A stretch of DNA of 64,000 nt from CAWKKW01 sp963850345 (GTDB lineage: Bacteria > Acidobacteriota > Terriglobia > Terriglobales > Acidobacteriaceae): contig CAWKKW010000002.1 in NCBI GenBank assembly GCA_963850345.1, forward strand, positions 682,001 to 746,000. The letters run 5' to 3'. Both the position numbers and the translations under genes were made by a program. The notes below the pieces were generated by a model. The model was given only the letters and a program-made list of their open reading frames with translations. It made no database searches and was not told the DNA's origin. This document shows, piece by piece, positions 52,309-63,600 of the stretch (position 1 is its first letter; each line of letters opens with the position of its first letter).

Positions 52309-53352
52309 ATGCGATTCCTTCCCAGAGTTTTCCTGCTCTTGCTGTCCGCCGCCTTATGTCACGCTCAGGGTCCGTCCAAACCGGTCGCCGATGCAGCCCC
52401 ACCCGCTGGCGGGACCTTGGCGGACGCGCAGGAGATGCTAGAGCACGGACAGCCGCAGCAAGCCATCGCTGCGCTGCAGAAGATTGCGGAGGCAAACCCG
52501 CCGGTCAAGGGTGCACATCGAGAGCTCGCGATCGCTTACTACCGAACTGGCAAGCTGGTGGACGCGGAGCATACCTTCGCGCAAGCGATGGCCGAAGACC
52601 CATCCGACATCGAATCCGTGCAGATGCGCGGGTTGACGCTCTATCGCCTGGGTCAGCCGGCCGCTGCGATTCCGTTTCTCGAACGTGTGCGCCAGTGGAC
52701 ACCCAATGCGAATGCGGACGCGAACTATGTCCTCGGCCTCTGCTACATGAATGCGCAACGCTATGAAGACGCACGCAGCGCCTTCGCAGCGCAGTATCGA
52801 CTGGAGCCCACATCCGCAGGCGCGTATCTGCTGACGGCCCAAGTTTTTCTGGGCGCCAACCTCCCCGAGCTCGCTGCGCAGTTCGCACAGAAGGCTCTCG
52901 ACACATCCCCCGGGCTTCCGCTTGCCCACTTCCTTCTAGGAGAGGTGCTCCTGTTCCGCTCCGATACCGAACACGCTCGCGCGCAGTTTGAACAGGAGCA
53001 GCAAATCAACCCTGGATACGCCGCCGTTTACGACCGACTCGGCGACGTATATACCCGGGCAGGTGAATACCAGAAGGCGCAGGAGTCCTTAACCCGTGCC
53101 ATCTCAATCGACCAGTCGAGCACGGGACCGTTTATCCAGATGGGCAAAGTCTTCTTGCGCCGCAACGATCCTCAAACCGCCGTCATGTACCTGCAACATG
53201 CTTCCAAGATGGACCCGGGCAACTACATCACACATACGTTGCTGAGCCAGGCTTACAAGAGTCTGGGCCGGACCGATGACGCCAGGCGCGAGATGGAACT
53301 GGTGGGGAAAATTCATTCCGACACGAGGTTGAAGCTGGAGCCGGTGCAGTAG
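52309..53352 (+). CDS. Secreted TPR-repeat protein next to TonB receptor
   Basis: A 347-residue protein: signal peptide (residues 1-20, FLPRVFLLLLSAALCHAQ) and about eight TPR helix pairs (MLEHGQPQQAIAALQKIAE, ANYVLGLCYMNAQRYEDARS, AVYDRLGDVYTRAGEYQKAQ). Likely periplasmic. The frame opens at 52183 but the Met at 52309 gives the signal peptide. It precedes a TonB-dependent receptor gene on the same strand (268-base gap), repeating the receptor-TPR pairing seen near 39 kb. Confidence 0.78.
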   Translation: MRFLPRVFLLLLSAALCHAQGPSKPVADAAPPAGGTLADAQEMLEHGQPQQAIAALQKIAEANPPVKGAHRELAIAYYRTGKLVDAEHTFAQAMAEDPSDIESVQMRGLTLYRLGQPAAAIPFLERVRQWTPNANADANYVLGLCYMNAQRYEDARSAFAAQYRLEPTSAGAYLLTAQVFLGANLPELAAQFAQKALDTSPGLPLAHFLLGEVLLFRSDTEHARAQFEQEQQINPGYAAVYDRLGDVYTRAGEYQKAQESLTRAISIDQSSTGPFIQMGKVFLRRNDPQTAVMYLQHASKMDPGNYITHTLLSQAYKSLGRTDDARREMELVGKIHSDTRLKLEPVQ

Positions 53353-53620
53353 CTCATCGGCGGTCCGCTCTCCCGTCCCGCAGATAGCGCTGCGGCGATT
53401 TCTGCCCGCAATTCTACATCGAGTAGGCGCCTTTCATCGCGAGTCGCAAATAGTTTTCGCGGGGTGAATCAAACTCGATGCACGCGCCCGATTCACGGGC
53501 ATCTCTGCAGGGGTTTATGCGTCTCCTACTAGGGTCGAGCTACGTTGTATCCGTCCCGGCAAAGCGCAAACCACACAGCCGAGTCTCGCCGCGGATACAG
53601 TTGCAAATTTTGGAGGCAGT

Positions 53621-56600
53621 ATGCAAATCAATATGTTCTTCGCGGGAAAGCGTCTCCGCCTTTCCGCAACCCGCCACGCCATCACGCTTGGCGCATTACC
53701 GCTACTACTGCTGGGATGCGCGTTCGTCTCCGGATTGCCTGCCCATGCGCAGGCGGTGTACGGGTCTGTGTTCGGCACGGTAACCGACAACACCGGGTCG
53801 GTGGTATCGAATGCTACCGTCACGGTGACAGATGTGCCCAAGGCCACCTCAGTAACCGCACAGACTGACGCCAGCGGTGCGTATCGCGTTCAACATCTCA
53901 TCCCTGACACCTATCGCGTGGAAGTAGAGGCACAAGGTTTCAGCAAGAGCACCACCGACAACGTGGTCGTCTATGCAGATACGGCGCCCAAAGTGGACGT
54001 CAAGTTGCAGGTTGGTGCAGTCTCTAACACCGTGACCGTCACCTCGGCCGCGCCCTTGCTTGAGACGGACCGCGCGGAAGTGAGCACGATTCTCAACGCA
54101 CGCGCTGTTGAGAATCTGCCCAACCTGAACCGTAACTTTACCGCCTTTGAACTGCTCACGCCGGGCACGACTTACATTGGCTGGAACGTCGGCGAAGCAA
54201 ACAACCCGCAGCGCAGCCAGCAGATCGAGGTGAATGGCCAACTGCCCTTTGCCACCGGCTACGAGTTGGACGGCACCGATAATCAGGATCCGATCATCGG
54301 CATCGCCGTGATCAATCCCAATATCGACGCTGTCTCCGAAATGAAGGTGAACTCTCAAAACTACGACGCTGAGTTCGGTAAAGCAGTCGCTGGACTGGTT
54401 ACTGCACAAACTAAGTCGGGCAGCAATGCTATTCATGGCTCGGCCTTTGAATACCGCCGCTCGGACGCGCAGCAAGCCCGCGATCCCTTCTCTGAATCGA
54501 CACGCGATCCGCTGACGGGCAGATACATTGCACCTAACCTGCATAACCAGTTCGGCGGATCGGCTGGCGGTCCCGTTCTGAAAGACAAGCTCTTCTTCTT
54601 CGGCGACTACCAGGGTCTTCGCGAAAAAACTGGGTCGGCGACCTTAACCACGGTGCCGACGACCCTCGCCCGCACCACCTGCTCCTCGGGCGGTGATTGC
54701 AACCTCAGCGAATACCTGCAAGGTGGGCAAGGTCAGATCTTCCGGCCTAACAGTTTGAACGACCAGACCGTCGCGGGCCGAGTGCCGTACGCCGGCAATA
54801 TCATCCCAGCCGGCGATCTCTCCGCGCCGGCCGTCAATCTGTTTAAAGAATTACCCGATCCGAATGTGCCCGGAGCCGGCATCGTCAACAATTATTCCGC
54901 CTCCGGATCCGGTATCTTCGACACGAATCAGTTCGACGCGCGCATCGATGGCCAGACAGGCCAGAAGCTGCACATGTTCGGACGTTACACCTACTTCAGT
55001 TCGAATCTATTCGGTGCTCCATGGTTCGGAGCGGCGGGCGGGTCCGGCTTTGGCAGCGGCGGATTTGCGGGAACTGATGATGCGCGCGACCAAAGCGTAG
55101 CGGCCGGCGGAGACTACGTGGTTACACCCGCTTGGCTCACTGACTTCCGCTTCGGCTACTATCGCATTCATCTCAACTCGAATGGCCCAAACTACAATCA
55201 GCCACTAGGCAACACTCTCGGCATTCCAAACGCCAACGTGGGTGACCTCGCCCTCAATGGTGGCTTACCGCTCTTTCAGATCGATAATGCCAGCAACGGA
55301 ACCAACGGAGGCGGTACGCTCCAGTACGGTACCACGTCAGCGCAGTTTCTACAGAACACCAGTCAATACCAGCTCGTGAATAACTGGTCGCATACCCTGG
55401 GCAATCACAACATTAAGTTCGGCGTCGATGGCAGATACGGCTTGAACCACCTGGTAGGACTGGATAACAACAATCTGCGCTCCGGTAACTACATCTTTTC
55501 TCAGAACCGCACCTCCGGCGTGATCGACCCAGCCACCGGTGCGACCTCAACTGGTCTGGGTTTCGCCACCTTCCTACTCGGCGATGTTACCTCGTTTACG
55601 CGCACCCAAACCCAAAACACAAACGCGCAAGAACGCCAGAAGCGCTTCTTCGCCTACGGACAGGATCAATGGCGAATCACCAGCAAACTTACTTTGAATT
55701 ACGGACTTCGCTGGGAAGTTTACTGGCCCGAGACAGTCAGTGGTAAGGGACAAGGTGGCTTGCTCGACTTATCCACGGGTAACATACGCATCGCGGGATA
55801 TGGGCCGTACGGCACGAATCTGAACGTACAGAACACCTGGACGAATTTGGCTCCGCGCCTCGGAATCGCCTATCAGGCCACACCGAGCATGGTCGTCCGC
55901 GCTGGATTTGGCACGGTCTACGGTCAAGGCTGGTCTGGCGACACATTCGGCGAAGTGCTGACCTTCTCTTATCCGACGCAGGTCTCACAAAACCTCAACC
56001 CGCAGTCCAACGCTGCAGCGGTCTTCACTCTTACTCAGGGACCACCGGCGTATACTTTTGCACCTATTCCGGCAAGTGGTAACTACCCGCTGCCCGACGG
56101 AATCAGTGTCCCGACGCGTCCACTTACCATGCGTCTGCCTACGCTCGAGGCATGGAATGCTGCGATTCAGCAGGAACTTACTCCCACCATGGCCTTCCAG
56201 ATTGCCTACGTTGGCAGCGAAGGCTATCACAATATGTTCGATTCTTCTAACCAATACGATCCAAACCAGCAGACTATCGCGGGTTATAACCAGATCAACC
56301 CTGCTACCGGTCAGCTGTATACACAGAACGATCGGCGGCCTTTCTACAACGGTGTTGCGCAACAACTCGGAGTAAAATACGGCGCGCCCTTCGGTTGGAC
56401 ACAGGGCATTCGGTATAACGCCAACCAAGCTACCTCAAGTTACAACGCTTTGCAGGTAAGGCTTGATAAACGGTTCTCCGGCGGCTTGCAATTCCTATCG
56501 CACTACACCTGGTCGCATGCACTGACGCATGAGTCCTATTACTTCGGAATTGACCCGAAGGTGGGACGCGGCAACAGCTACTACAATCGTCGCCAGGCAT

Positions 56601-57208
56601 TTGTCTTTGCGGGTACATATGATTTCCCGTTTGGCAAAGGCAAGATGTTGGGCGGCAATGCGCACGGGTGGATGAACCAGGCCATCGGCGGATGGGAACT
56701 TAACAGCTCCTTGATGTTGCAGGGCGGACTTCCCTTCACTCCGAATTACACCAGTTGCGGAGCCGATCAGGATCTTGGCATCTGCTTTGTGAACAAGACC
56801 GGCGCTGGGTTCCACACCCAGTCTGGCTCGTTCGATCCCGTTGCGCACAAGGTCAAGTACTTCACCCCGTCACCCTACGTGCTGCAGTCAACTGGGCCAG
56901 AGTCCACCTTCCAAGGCTTTGCTCGCCCCGCGCCTGGCACATTTGGAAACCTCGGACGCGATTCACTCTGGGGGCCCGGATACTTCAACACTGACGCGTC
57001 GATCTCGAAGAGCTTCGATTTCACAGAACGTTTGCACTTCCAGTTACGCGCCGAAGCCTTCAACGTCTTCAACCATGCCAATCTCGGTCAGCCTGATTCG
57101 TGCGTTGACTGTCAGGACGGGAATGCTGGGACTATCTCGAGCATTGTCGCGTCGCAGGACGGTACCTCTATGCGACGTCTGCAGTTCGCAGCACGCTTCC
57201 AGTTCTAA
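53621..57208 (+). CDS. TonB-dependent receptor with carboxypeptidase-regulatory-like N-terminus (2)
   Basis: A 1195-residue outer-membrane receptor. Signal peptide within residues 1-45, CarboxypepD_reg (about 45-130, GTVTDNTGSVVSNATVTVTD), plug (about 140-250; ELDGTDNQDPIIGIAV), then the barrel ending in LQFAARFQF. Ribosome binding site TTGGAGGCAGT before ATG. It likely imports oligosaccharides released by the neighbouring glycosidases; the ligand is not readable from sequence. Confidence 0.87.
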   Translation: MQINMFFAGKRLRLSATRHAITLGALPLLLLGCAFVSGLPAHAQAVYGSVFGTVTDNTGSVVSNATVTVTDVPKATSVTAQTDASGAYRVQHLIPDTYRVEVEAQGFSKSTTDNVVVYADTAPKVDVKLQVGAVSNTVTVTSAAPLLETDRAEVSTILNARAVENLPNLNRNFTAFELLTPGTTYIGWNVGEANNPQRSQQIEVNGQLPFATGYELDGTDNQDPIIGIAVINPNIDAVSEMKVNSQNYDAEFGKAVAGLVTAQTKSGSNAIHGSAFEYRRSDAQQARDPFSESTRDPLTGRYIAPNLHNQFGGSAGGPVLKDKLFFFGDYQGLREKTGSATLTTVPTTLARTTCSSGGDCNLSEYLQGGQGQIFRPNSLNDQTVAGRVPYAGNIIPAGDLSAPAVNLFKELPDPNVPGAGIVNNYSASGSGIFDTNQFDARIDGQTGQKLHMFGRYTYFSSNLFGAPWFGAAGGSGFGSGGFAGTDDARDQSVAAGGDYVVTPAWLTDFRFGYYRIHLNSNGPNYNQPLGNTLGIPNANVGDLALNGGLPLFQIDNASNGTNGGGTLQYGTTSAQFLQNTSQYQLVNNWSHTLGNHNIKFGVDGRYGLNHLVGLDNNNLRSGNYIFSQNRTSGVIDPATGATSTGLGFATFLLGDVTSFTRTQTQNTNAQERQKRFFAYGQDQWRITSKLTLNYGLRWEVYWPETVSGKGQGGLLDLSTGNIRIAGYGPYGTNLNVQNTWTNLAPRLGIAYQATPSMVVRAGFGTVYGQGWSGDTFGEVLTFSYPTQVSQNLNPQSNAAAVFTLTQGPPAYTFAPIPASGNYPLPDGISVPTRPLTMRLPTLEAWNAAIQQELTPTMAFQIAYVGSEGYHNMFDSSNQYDPNQQTIAGYNQINPATGQLYTQNDRRPFYNGVAQQLGVKYGAPFGWTQGIRYNANQATSSYNALQVRLDKRFSGGLQFLSHYTWSHALTHESYYFGIDPKVGRGNSYYNRRQAFVFAGTYDFPFGKGKMLGGNAHGWMNQAIGGWELNSSLMLQGGLPFTPNYTSCGADQDLGICFVNKTGAGFHTQSGSFDPVAHKVKYFTPSPYVLQSTGPESTFQGFARPAPGTFGNLGRDSLWGPGYFNTDASISKSFDFTERLHFQLRAEAFNVFNHANLGQPDSCVDCQDGNAGTISSIVASQDGTSMRRLQFAARFQF

Positions 57209-57216
57209 CTCACACT

Positions 57217-57250
57217 CTGGCCGGGCACCGCTGATGCGTTGTCCGGCCAG
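57217..57250 (+). terminator. Hairpin after TonB receptor 2
   Basis: CTGGCCGG (57217-57224) pairs with CCGGCCAG (57243-57250), extended by GCA/TGT with a G-T pair: 11 bp, 12-nt loop. The downstream tract (ACACTTCCG) is only weakly U-rich, so its strength is uncertain. Confidence 0.5.
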
Positions 57251-57394
57251 ACACTTCCGTCCTCTGCCGCCAGCAAGTTATAACGCAACACTCCGACTCG
57301 AAGGTCTCAACAAGCAGGTGCACGCGGCCACTTGACTAGTTACACGCAAATCGATAGAACATCCTAACGATGCTGGAACGAATTGAGCTAGCCC

Positions 57395-60013
57395 GTGTAT
57401 AAGTCAAGCTGGCGCGGCCGTTCAGCTCCGGTTCTATATATCGCTCTGAGTACCTGCCTCCTCATTACTACAGTCTCTCCCGTCGCTACTGCAGCGGAAA
57501 GTAGTCCCACGCCTACTGCACCTGAGCTCCGCTTTGACACCACTTCGATTGGACCCAGGCGTTTCATCGCCGCGCACGGCCGCCAGTCCCTGATCTCGGG
57601 CTACGCCGATGGCGGGCAGGAAATGTGGGCGTATCCGATACAGATACTCGATGACTATACTGTCGGATTCCGGGCGATCGGTTCTACTTCCGAGATCGAT
57701 GGGGTGACCCTCCTAAGTCGGATCACTTACGAGCCTTACGACATAGTTCGCACTTATGTAGGAGCAGACTTCGTCGTTCGCGAACGCCTCTTTGCTCTAC
57801 CGGCTTCACCGACCGTCTTGGTTACATACACAGTTCAGAGTCGCCATCCCGTTGACATACTCGTCCACTTCCATCCTGTCCTGGATCTTATGTGGCCGGC
57901 TTCGCTCGGCGGGCAATCGATCGAGTGGAATGCCACTGCCTCGGCCTATCTGATCTCTGAACCTACACACCACTTTGCTGCCTTTATCGGATCTCCGGAC
58001 ATTACTGCACACGACGAGATCGTCAACGCCGCTGAATCATCACAGCCCGACCACCGGCCGGGATTTACCTTGCGTGCCAGCCCCGGGCAAACGGTGAACG
58101 TGGTTGCCGGCTTGGTCGATCCGAAGGCACCGCTGGCAGCCTCGATGCTGACGAAGTTGACGGCCAGTTTGCCCGATTTGCTCAGGCAGTCCCGCGATCA
58201 CTATCGCACGTGGGCGGACGAATCGCTTCAAATTGAGACGCCGAATGCCGCAGTGAACGAGTCCCTTGCATGGTCTGAGATTGCTCTCGACCAGGCCTGG
58301 GTTTGTAACTCATATCTAGGTTGCGGCCTGGTCGCGGGATATGGCCCTTCTCGCGGGGTACGGCGGCCGCAGTACGATTGGTTCTTCGCCGGCGACGCAC
58401 TCGTGGCCATTCAGTCCTTGGTGGACACAGGGCAGTACGAACGCGCGAAGCAGGCCCTCTTATTCATCATCAAGTATCAAGATGCGGGCAGTGGGATGAT
58501 TTGGCACGAGCTATCTCAAAGCGCGGCACAAGTGGATTGGGCGCACCAATACCCTTACATGTTTGTGCACGTGGACATCACCTTTCAATATCTGGAGGGG
58601 CTGGCCCACTACATAGAGACGAGCGGCGATGAGCAGTTTGCAGCAGAACACTGGAATTCCATTCAGGCTGCCTATCGGTTCTGCCATTCTCTTGTAAATA
58701 CACCTGACGGTCTGCCCCGGATACCTGCGTCTAAAGAAGGTTCGAACGAACAGGACCGCATGAGCGAAGAGTCTGACCTATCTGCGGCATGGGTCGCAGC
58801 GTCTACCGCGTACAGCACGCTTGCCAAGCTGACCGGACATCTGCAAGCAGCCGAAGAAGCCCACGCAGCTGCAGATCTCGCACGCAAATCTGCCGCAGGT
58901 CGATACTGGGACGAACCGCGCGCATTCTGGATTGATGGTTTCACCGATGACGGGAGAGCGGTCTTCAGTAAGAGCCTGCATGGTAGTGCACTCGTCGCGG
59001 ACCACATCTTGAGTGCTTCCCAGCGAAACTCTTCGCTCGATCAATTGGCCACATCTGAGTTCCAGACGGATTGGGGTACTCGGAGCACGCCCTCAAGTGC
59101 CTCCACTTACAATCCGAATTCCTATGCAAAGGGCAGCGTGTGGGCAATCGGAACGGCTGGTATGGCCACTACGTTTTGGCGGGAGCATCGCCCATCCAGT
59201 GCCTTCCCGATGTGGCATACGCTGATTCCGTGGACGTCCCTCGACTCCGGTGGTCACATCAACGAGGTTCTCGCCGGAGACTTCTATCATCCGCAGATTG
59301 AATCGGTCCCAGAGCAAACGTGGTCTTCTGCAGGCATTCTCACCGCGGCGGTTCATGGATTACTCGGCCTCGATATAGAGCAGACATCCCAGCGTTTTAC
59401 CTTCGCGCCGCATCTGCCGGCAGAGTGGGACTGGATCCGGGTCGCTAACATCAAGCTAAGCCACGGCAGCGTGACTCTCTTATTGCGTCGCATCGCCGAT
59501 GGTCTCGAACTGGAGGCGACCAACAACGGTACTCCCTTCAGCTTGATGTATCAGCCGGAGATTGCGCTCGGGTCTCGACTTACTGGTGCTACGTTGAACG
59601 ACAGACCACATCCTGTCAAATTGCTGACCCACGATCAGGATCAGCACGCGGATCTGACGTTTACAGTTCCGACAGGAACCACTCATTGTGTTCTTCATTT
59701 CAAGGGCGGCGTAGAGATCGTACCCTCGTCGTTTTCGGTCCTGGTGGGTGAGCCGAGCCATGGAGAGAAGGTCATCAGCACCAGATATGACGGATCCGGG
59801 TTAACGATCACCGCTGACGTGGACACGTCAAGGGAGAATACGCTCACACTCATGACCGAATGGAGCATCTCAAGCATGGAAGGAGCAACGGTCCGGGCGC
59901 GGTCAGAGAACTCATACCAGTTATTACTGAAGTCTGCCCCGGAGCACGAAGCTGATCTCCCCCACTATGAGCGGGTCGTGGTGGTTGTCACCTTCAATGG
60001 ACAAAGTAAGTGA
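57395..60013 (+). CDS. Secreted six-hairpin glycosidase-like protein
   Basis: An 872-residue exported protein: signal peptide (residues about 10-35), an N-terminal beta domain (about 40-270), an (alpha/alpha)6 barrel (about 280-640; RPQYDWFFAGDALVAIQSLVDTG and SSAGILTAAVHGLLGLD), and C-terminal beta domains. This layout matches the six-hairpin glycosidase superfamily (GH15/GH63/GDE-like and related); the exact GH family and residues cannot be assigned. GTG start at 57395 without a clear ribosome binding site. It follows the TonB receptor and is probably part of the same locus. Confidence 0.7.
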   Translation: MYKSSWRGRSAPVLYIALSTCLLITTVSPVATAAESSPTPTAPELRFDTTSIGPRRFIAAHGRQSLISGYADGGQEMWAYPIQILDDYTVGFRAIGSTSEIDGVTLLSRITYEPYDIVRTYVGADFVVRERLFALPASPTVLVTYTVQSRHPVDILVHFHPVLDLMWPASLGGQSIEWNATASAYLISEPTHHFAAFIGSPDITAHDEIVNAAESSQPDHRPGFTLRASPGQTVNVVAGLVDPKAPLAASMLTKLTASLPDLLRQSRDHYRTWADESLQIETPNAAVNESLAWSEIALDQAWVCNSYLGCGLVAGYGPSRGVRRPQYDWFFAGDALVAIQSLVDTGQYERAKQALLFIIKYQDAGSGMIWHELSQSAAQVDWAHQYPYMFVHVDITFQYLEGLAHYIETSGDEQFAAEHWNSIQAAYRFCHSLVNTPDGLPRIPASKEGSNEQDRMSEESDLSAAWVAASTAYSTLAKLTGHLQAAEEAHAAADLARKSAAGRYWDEPRAFWIDGFTDDGRAVFSKSLHGSALVADHILSASQRNSSLDQLATSEFQTDWGTRSTPSSASTYNPNSYAKGSVWAIGTAGMATTFWREHRPSSAFPMWHTLIPWTSLDSGGHINEVLAGDFYHPQIESVPEQTWSSAGILTAAVHGLLGLDIEQTSQRFTFAPHLPAEWDWIRVANIKLSHGSVTLLLRRIADGLELEATNNGTPFSLMYQPEIALGSRLTGATLNDRPHPVKLLTHDQDQHADLTFTVPTGTTHCVLHFKGGVEIVPSSFSVLVGEPSHGEKVISTRYDGSGLTITADVDTSRENTLTLMTEWSISSMEGATVRARSENSYQLLLKSAPEHEADLPHYERVVVVVTFNGQSK

Positions 60014-60047
60014 AAGAGGAAGAGGCCGGGAAGAGAGAACTGCCTAG

Positions 60048-60518
60048 ATGGACGCTTCAAACAAGCAATTTCTTCGCCTGATCGCCGCATTCAAGCTGCT
60101 GAAGACGATGCTGCTCATCGTTCTCGGCATAGGGGCGCTCAAGATGATTCATATGGACGCCGCAACCGTTCTCTATCACTGGGTCGAGAGGCTTGGGCTG
60201 GATCCGGGGAATCGAATCATCGAACGCGCTTTCGACCAAGCTTCCGACATGACACCGCACAAGATGCAGGCTGTTGGAATCGGAAGCCTCGTCTATGCTG
60301 CGTTGTTTCTTGTCGAAGGCACGGGCCTATGGATGGCTAAGCATTGGGCTGAGTGGTTGACCGTGATCATCACGGGGTCGCTAATACCCGTAGAGGTATA
60401 CGAATTGTTTCGCCACCCGAGTGCGATCAAAGGCCTCCTCTTGGTTGTGAATATCGCAGTCGTCGTCTACCTCATCTATCGGATTCGAATGGAACGCTCA
60501 GAACGAAAGGGCAGTTAG
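60048..60518 (+). CDS. DUF2127 family membrane protein
   Basis: A 156-residue protein with four membrane helices (about residues 12-33, 72-92, 98-118, 126-146). The opening LIAAFKLLKTMLLIVLGIGALKM and the central LYxxLFLVEGTGLWMAKHWAEWLTVI are DUF2127-typical. Function unknown. It starts 34 bases after the glycosidase gene and ends 86 bases before the convergent TonB receptor 3. Confidence 0.8.
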   Translation: MDASNKQFLRLIAAFKLLKTMLLIVLGIGALKMIHMDAATVLYHWVERLGLDPGNRIIERAFDQASDMTPHKMQAVGIGSLVYAALFLVEGTGLWMAKHWAEWLTVIITGSLIPVEVYELFRHPSAIKGLLLVVNIAVVVYLIYRIRMERSERKGS

Positions 60519-60604
60519 CAATGACCTAGATGATCCGGTAAGCTGCCCCGCACTCTGTCGCCATAACCTATTCGAATCAACTTCGCCGATCCTACTTTTG
60601 GCGA

Positions 60605-63600
60605 TCAGAAAACGATCTTTCCCCCAAGTTCGATTCTCCGACGGTCGAGCCCCGAAAAAACAGAGTTCGTCTGCAGATTGCCATTGGAGTTATAGAAGTT
60701 ATTGCCAAAGCTGCCGCCTACCTCAGCAAAGCTGCCACCATCAATATTCACGCCCGGCGTTCCCCGATACTGGTGATTGAGAACGTTGTATGCAGTGGCT
60801 CGCAGTTGGAAGGTAAGCCGTTCGCGGATCTTAAGATCTTTCAGCAACGCAAGGTTGGCCGTATTCACTGCTTGCCCACGTTGAAGATTTCTTGCTGCTC
60901 CCGCAAAAGGTGTGCCAAAGAACTTCGCCGCAGTCAAGTCATTGACGATCCAGTGCACCTGGTTTCGATTGACCGGGACGTAGGCTCCTGACGGAGAGTT
61001 CGGATTGAACTGTGGCGACTGGTAGTAATCGACGAGCCCACAGTCTGCTGCCGTTGGATCGGTGCAGAGCCCGACGGTAGCAAACGGAGCCCTGCGATTC
61101 GCCAATATTGGTCTGCAGGTCGAGCCACCTGACACGACCGTTGGATCACAGAGCGACGTATCAAACGGAACGGAAAAGCTGCTGTAATCACTGTGGTAAT
61201 TCTCGGTGACCGTGTATGGCTGACCGCTCGCGTATCGCCATACAGGATTAACTTGCCAACCGCTCAACAAGCGACCGGTTAAGTCGCTTCTGCCCCGGAA
61301 CAACGGTATTTCATACACCATGTAGATAGAGCCAAGATGCGGATAATCCAATCCGCTTAGGCTGCGTTCGGCACTTCCGATGTTGAACGGGCTCTGCGAA
61401 TAGTGCGACGTATTCCCACTCGTGCCTGAACTATAGATCTCGGTCGAGTTATCAAATGTCTTACTGAAGGTGTAGTCTGCGCCCGCTGTGATGCCGTGGA
61501 AGCCTTGTATGTTCAACCTGGTTTGTAGTCCGTTGTAGTTAGAGAAGGCGGTGTTCTCAAGCACGACTACATCTGTGAAGTTACAATTCACAAAGCCTGC
61601 CGAGAAACCGGGCGCGGCGGGATCGCTGCAGGGGGTTAAACCGGCTGGAATAACATTCTGGAATCCATTCTGGATGAGGGGCCCCAGCGCAGGGTTGCCG
61701 ATGGTGGACTGGAACAGGTGAACACCATGGTTCCCGAGATAGCGCACCTCGCCCACGATATGGCTGGTGAAAGAAGTTTGAACTCCGAGACTCCACTGCT
61801 CCGTATAGGGATTCTCAAGGTTCTTTGTGGTTTGGACCTGGCTGTCAAGCCTGGGGTCTCCGGCAGGAACTTGCCCCGTCACTGCCGCCCGCGCTGTCGC
61901 GCCAAGCCCGTCAGGCGCAATGCAGCCAACACATGTCTGCAGCGTCACGGAGTTCACTACCGGCGCATTCTGTGCAATATTGGCGAAGGGATTGTTGAAG
62001 GTTGGATCATAGGAGATCCGGAAGCCGCCGCGAATTACAGTGTTTTGCTTTCCTGGCGTCCAGGCAAATCCCACGATCGGGCTCACGTTGTGGTAGACGA
62101 TTGGCAATGACGGCACAGTGCGGAACTGGATCGGGAGTGCCGAGTTCCAGATTGCTGTCTGCGGGTTCTGCTCGCGCTTGACCGTGGAGGCGTGAAGCCC
62201 ATTGATCGGCTGGCTCTGAATCTCCCAGCGAATACCGAGACTCAAAGTAAAGTTCGGCAGGGCCTTGTAGTCGTCCTGAAGATAGAGCGCGCCTTGATTG
62301 TAAGTAAGGTCATAGACCGGATTCCCTTCCGTGTAGTTGGTCACAGAGGGATTGTTGTTGATGAAGTCCTGGAAGCTTCCAAACGCTAACTGGCCATTCA
62401 CAAAGGGAATGCCGACATCCGTCTCAGGAAAGTGCGCATACTGGCCGCCAAACTTGAGGAAGTGCCGGCCGGCCTGATACGACGCATTGTCTTGAAACTG
62501 CTGGCTTCGCACCGTTCTTCCCTGTGGCCAGAAGCCATTGTTTTCGCCGATGGGCGTTGATTGACCGTCGTTAAAGTTATAACGTTGCGGGCAGCCGGTC
62601 AGAGGATCTGACGAGTTGCAGTTAGGAAAGCCACCACCCTCGAAGAAACTCGAGGACTGTGCCCAGCTATAACGTGTTTGATTGAAAAAACGGGCGCTGA
62701 ATGTGTGAGTCCAGTCGGCACTCACGTAGTGCGTGCGCCCCGGAACATTCACAAAACCACCCGTCACGGCCTCCACAGGTCCAAAGAAATTCAAATCGGA
62801 AGAATCTGTCCTCTGATAAATGTACCTACCAAAGATACGATCCTTGCCTGTCAATTGATTATCGATGCGTGCCATGTATTCGTAGTCATTCGCCGGCGAA
62901 GACAAGGCGCGGCTGGCCGGAGCAAACTCGATCGGAACTCCATTGATCAGTTGCGTCACGGGGGTTCCAAACGTAAGTGGTCCGCCTTTCACTTGCAAGG
63001 GACCAATTGCAGTCAATGCGGCAACTGCTGGATTGCCCGGGAATGCCTGCTGCAGTTGCTTCAGTCCATTTGGAGTGGGCGTTACAAATGGCGCCGAGGA
63101 CTGGTTAACCCCGCCAGTCCGGGTGTGTTCAAGATTGGCAGAGCCGAAAAACCAGAGCCGGTCGTGCAAGATGGGACCGCCTACCGCGCCTCCCCACCGA
63201 TTATCGACAAATCGGGGAACCACCGGCGGCGTGCATCCTGTGGAGGCCTTTTGCCCGCCCGTGCACACGTTCGGAACCAGCAGCGGATTCTTGTCCTGGT
63301 TGGCGAGCGAGTCGGCCCAGCTGCCGTTATAGAACTCGTAGGCTGCTCCGTGCAGATCATTGGTACCGGCCTTGGTTATGTAGTTCACGATCGATCCGCT
63401 ATTTCGGCCGTACTCCGCGCTGTCATTGGTGATGATCTGAACTTCAGCCAGGGCATCCTGGTTTCCGAAGAAGAGGCTCGGTCCACCGATGTTGGTGTCG
63501 TTGTTATCCTGCCCATCCAGTTGAAAGTTGTTATTCCGGTCCCGTAAGCCGTTGGTTGAGAACTCTGCTCCGTTGCTATTGGTGAATACGTTTCCGCCCG

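Noticed and set aside
60518..60605. Possible terminator between DUF2127 and receptor 3 genes
   Set aside because: The best stem (TCGCC/GGCGA) is only 5 bp with a long loop; too weak to call.
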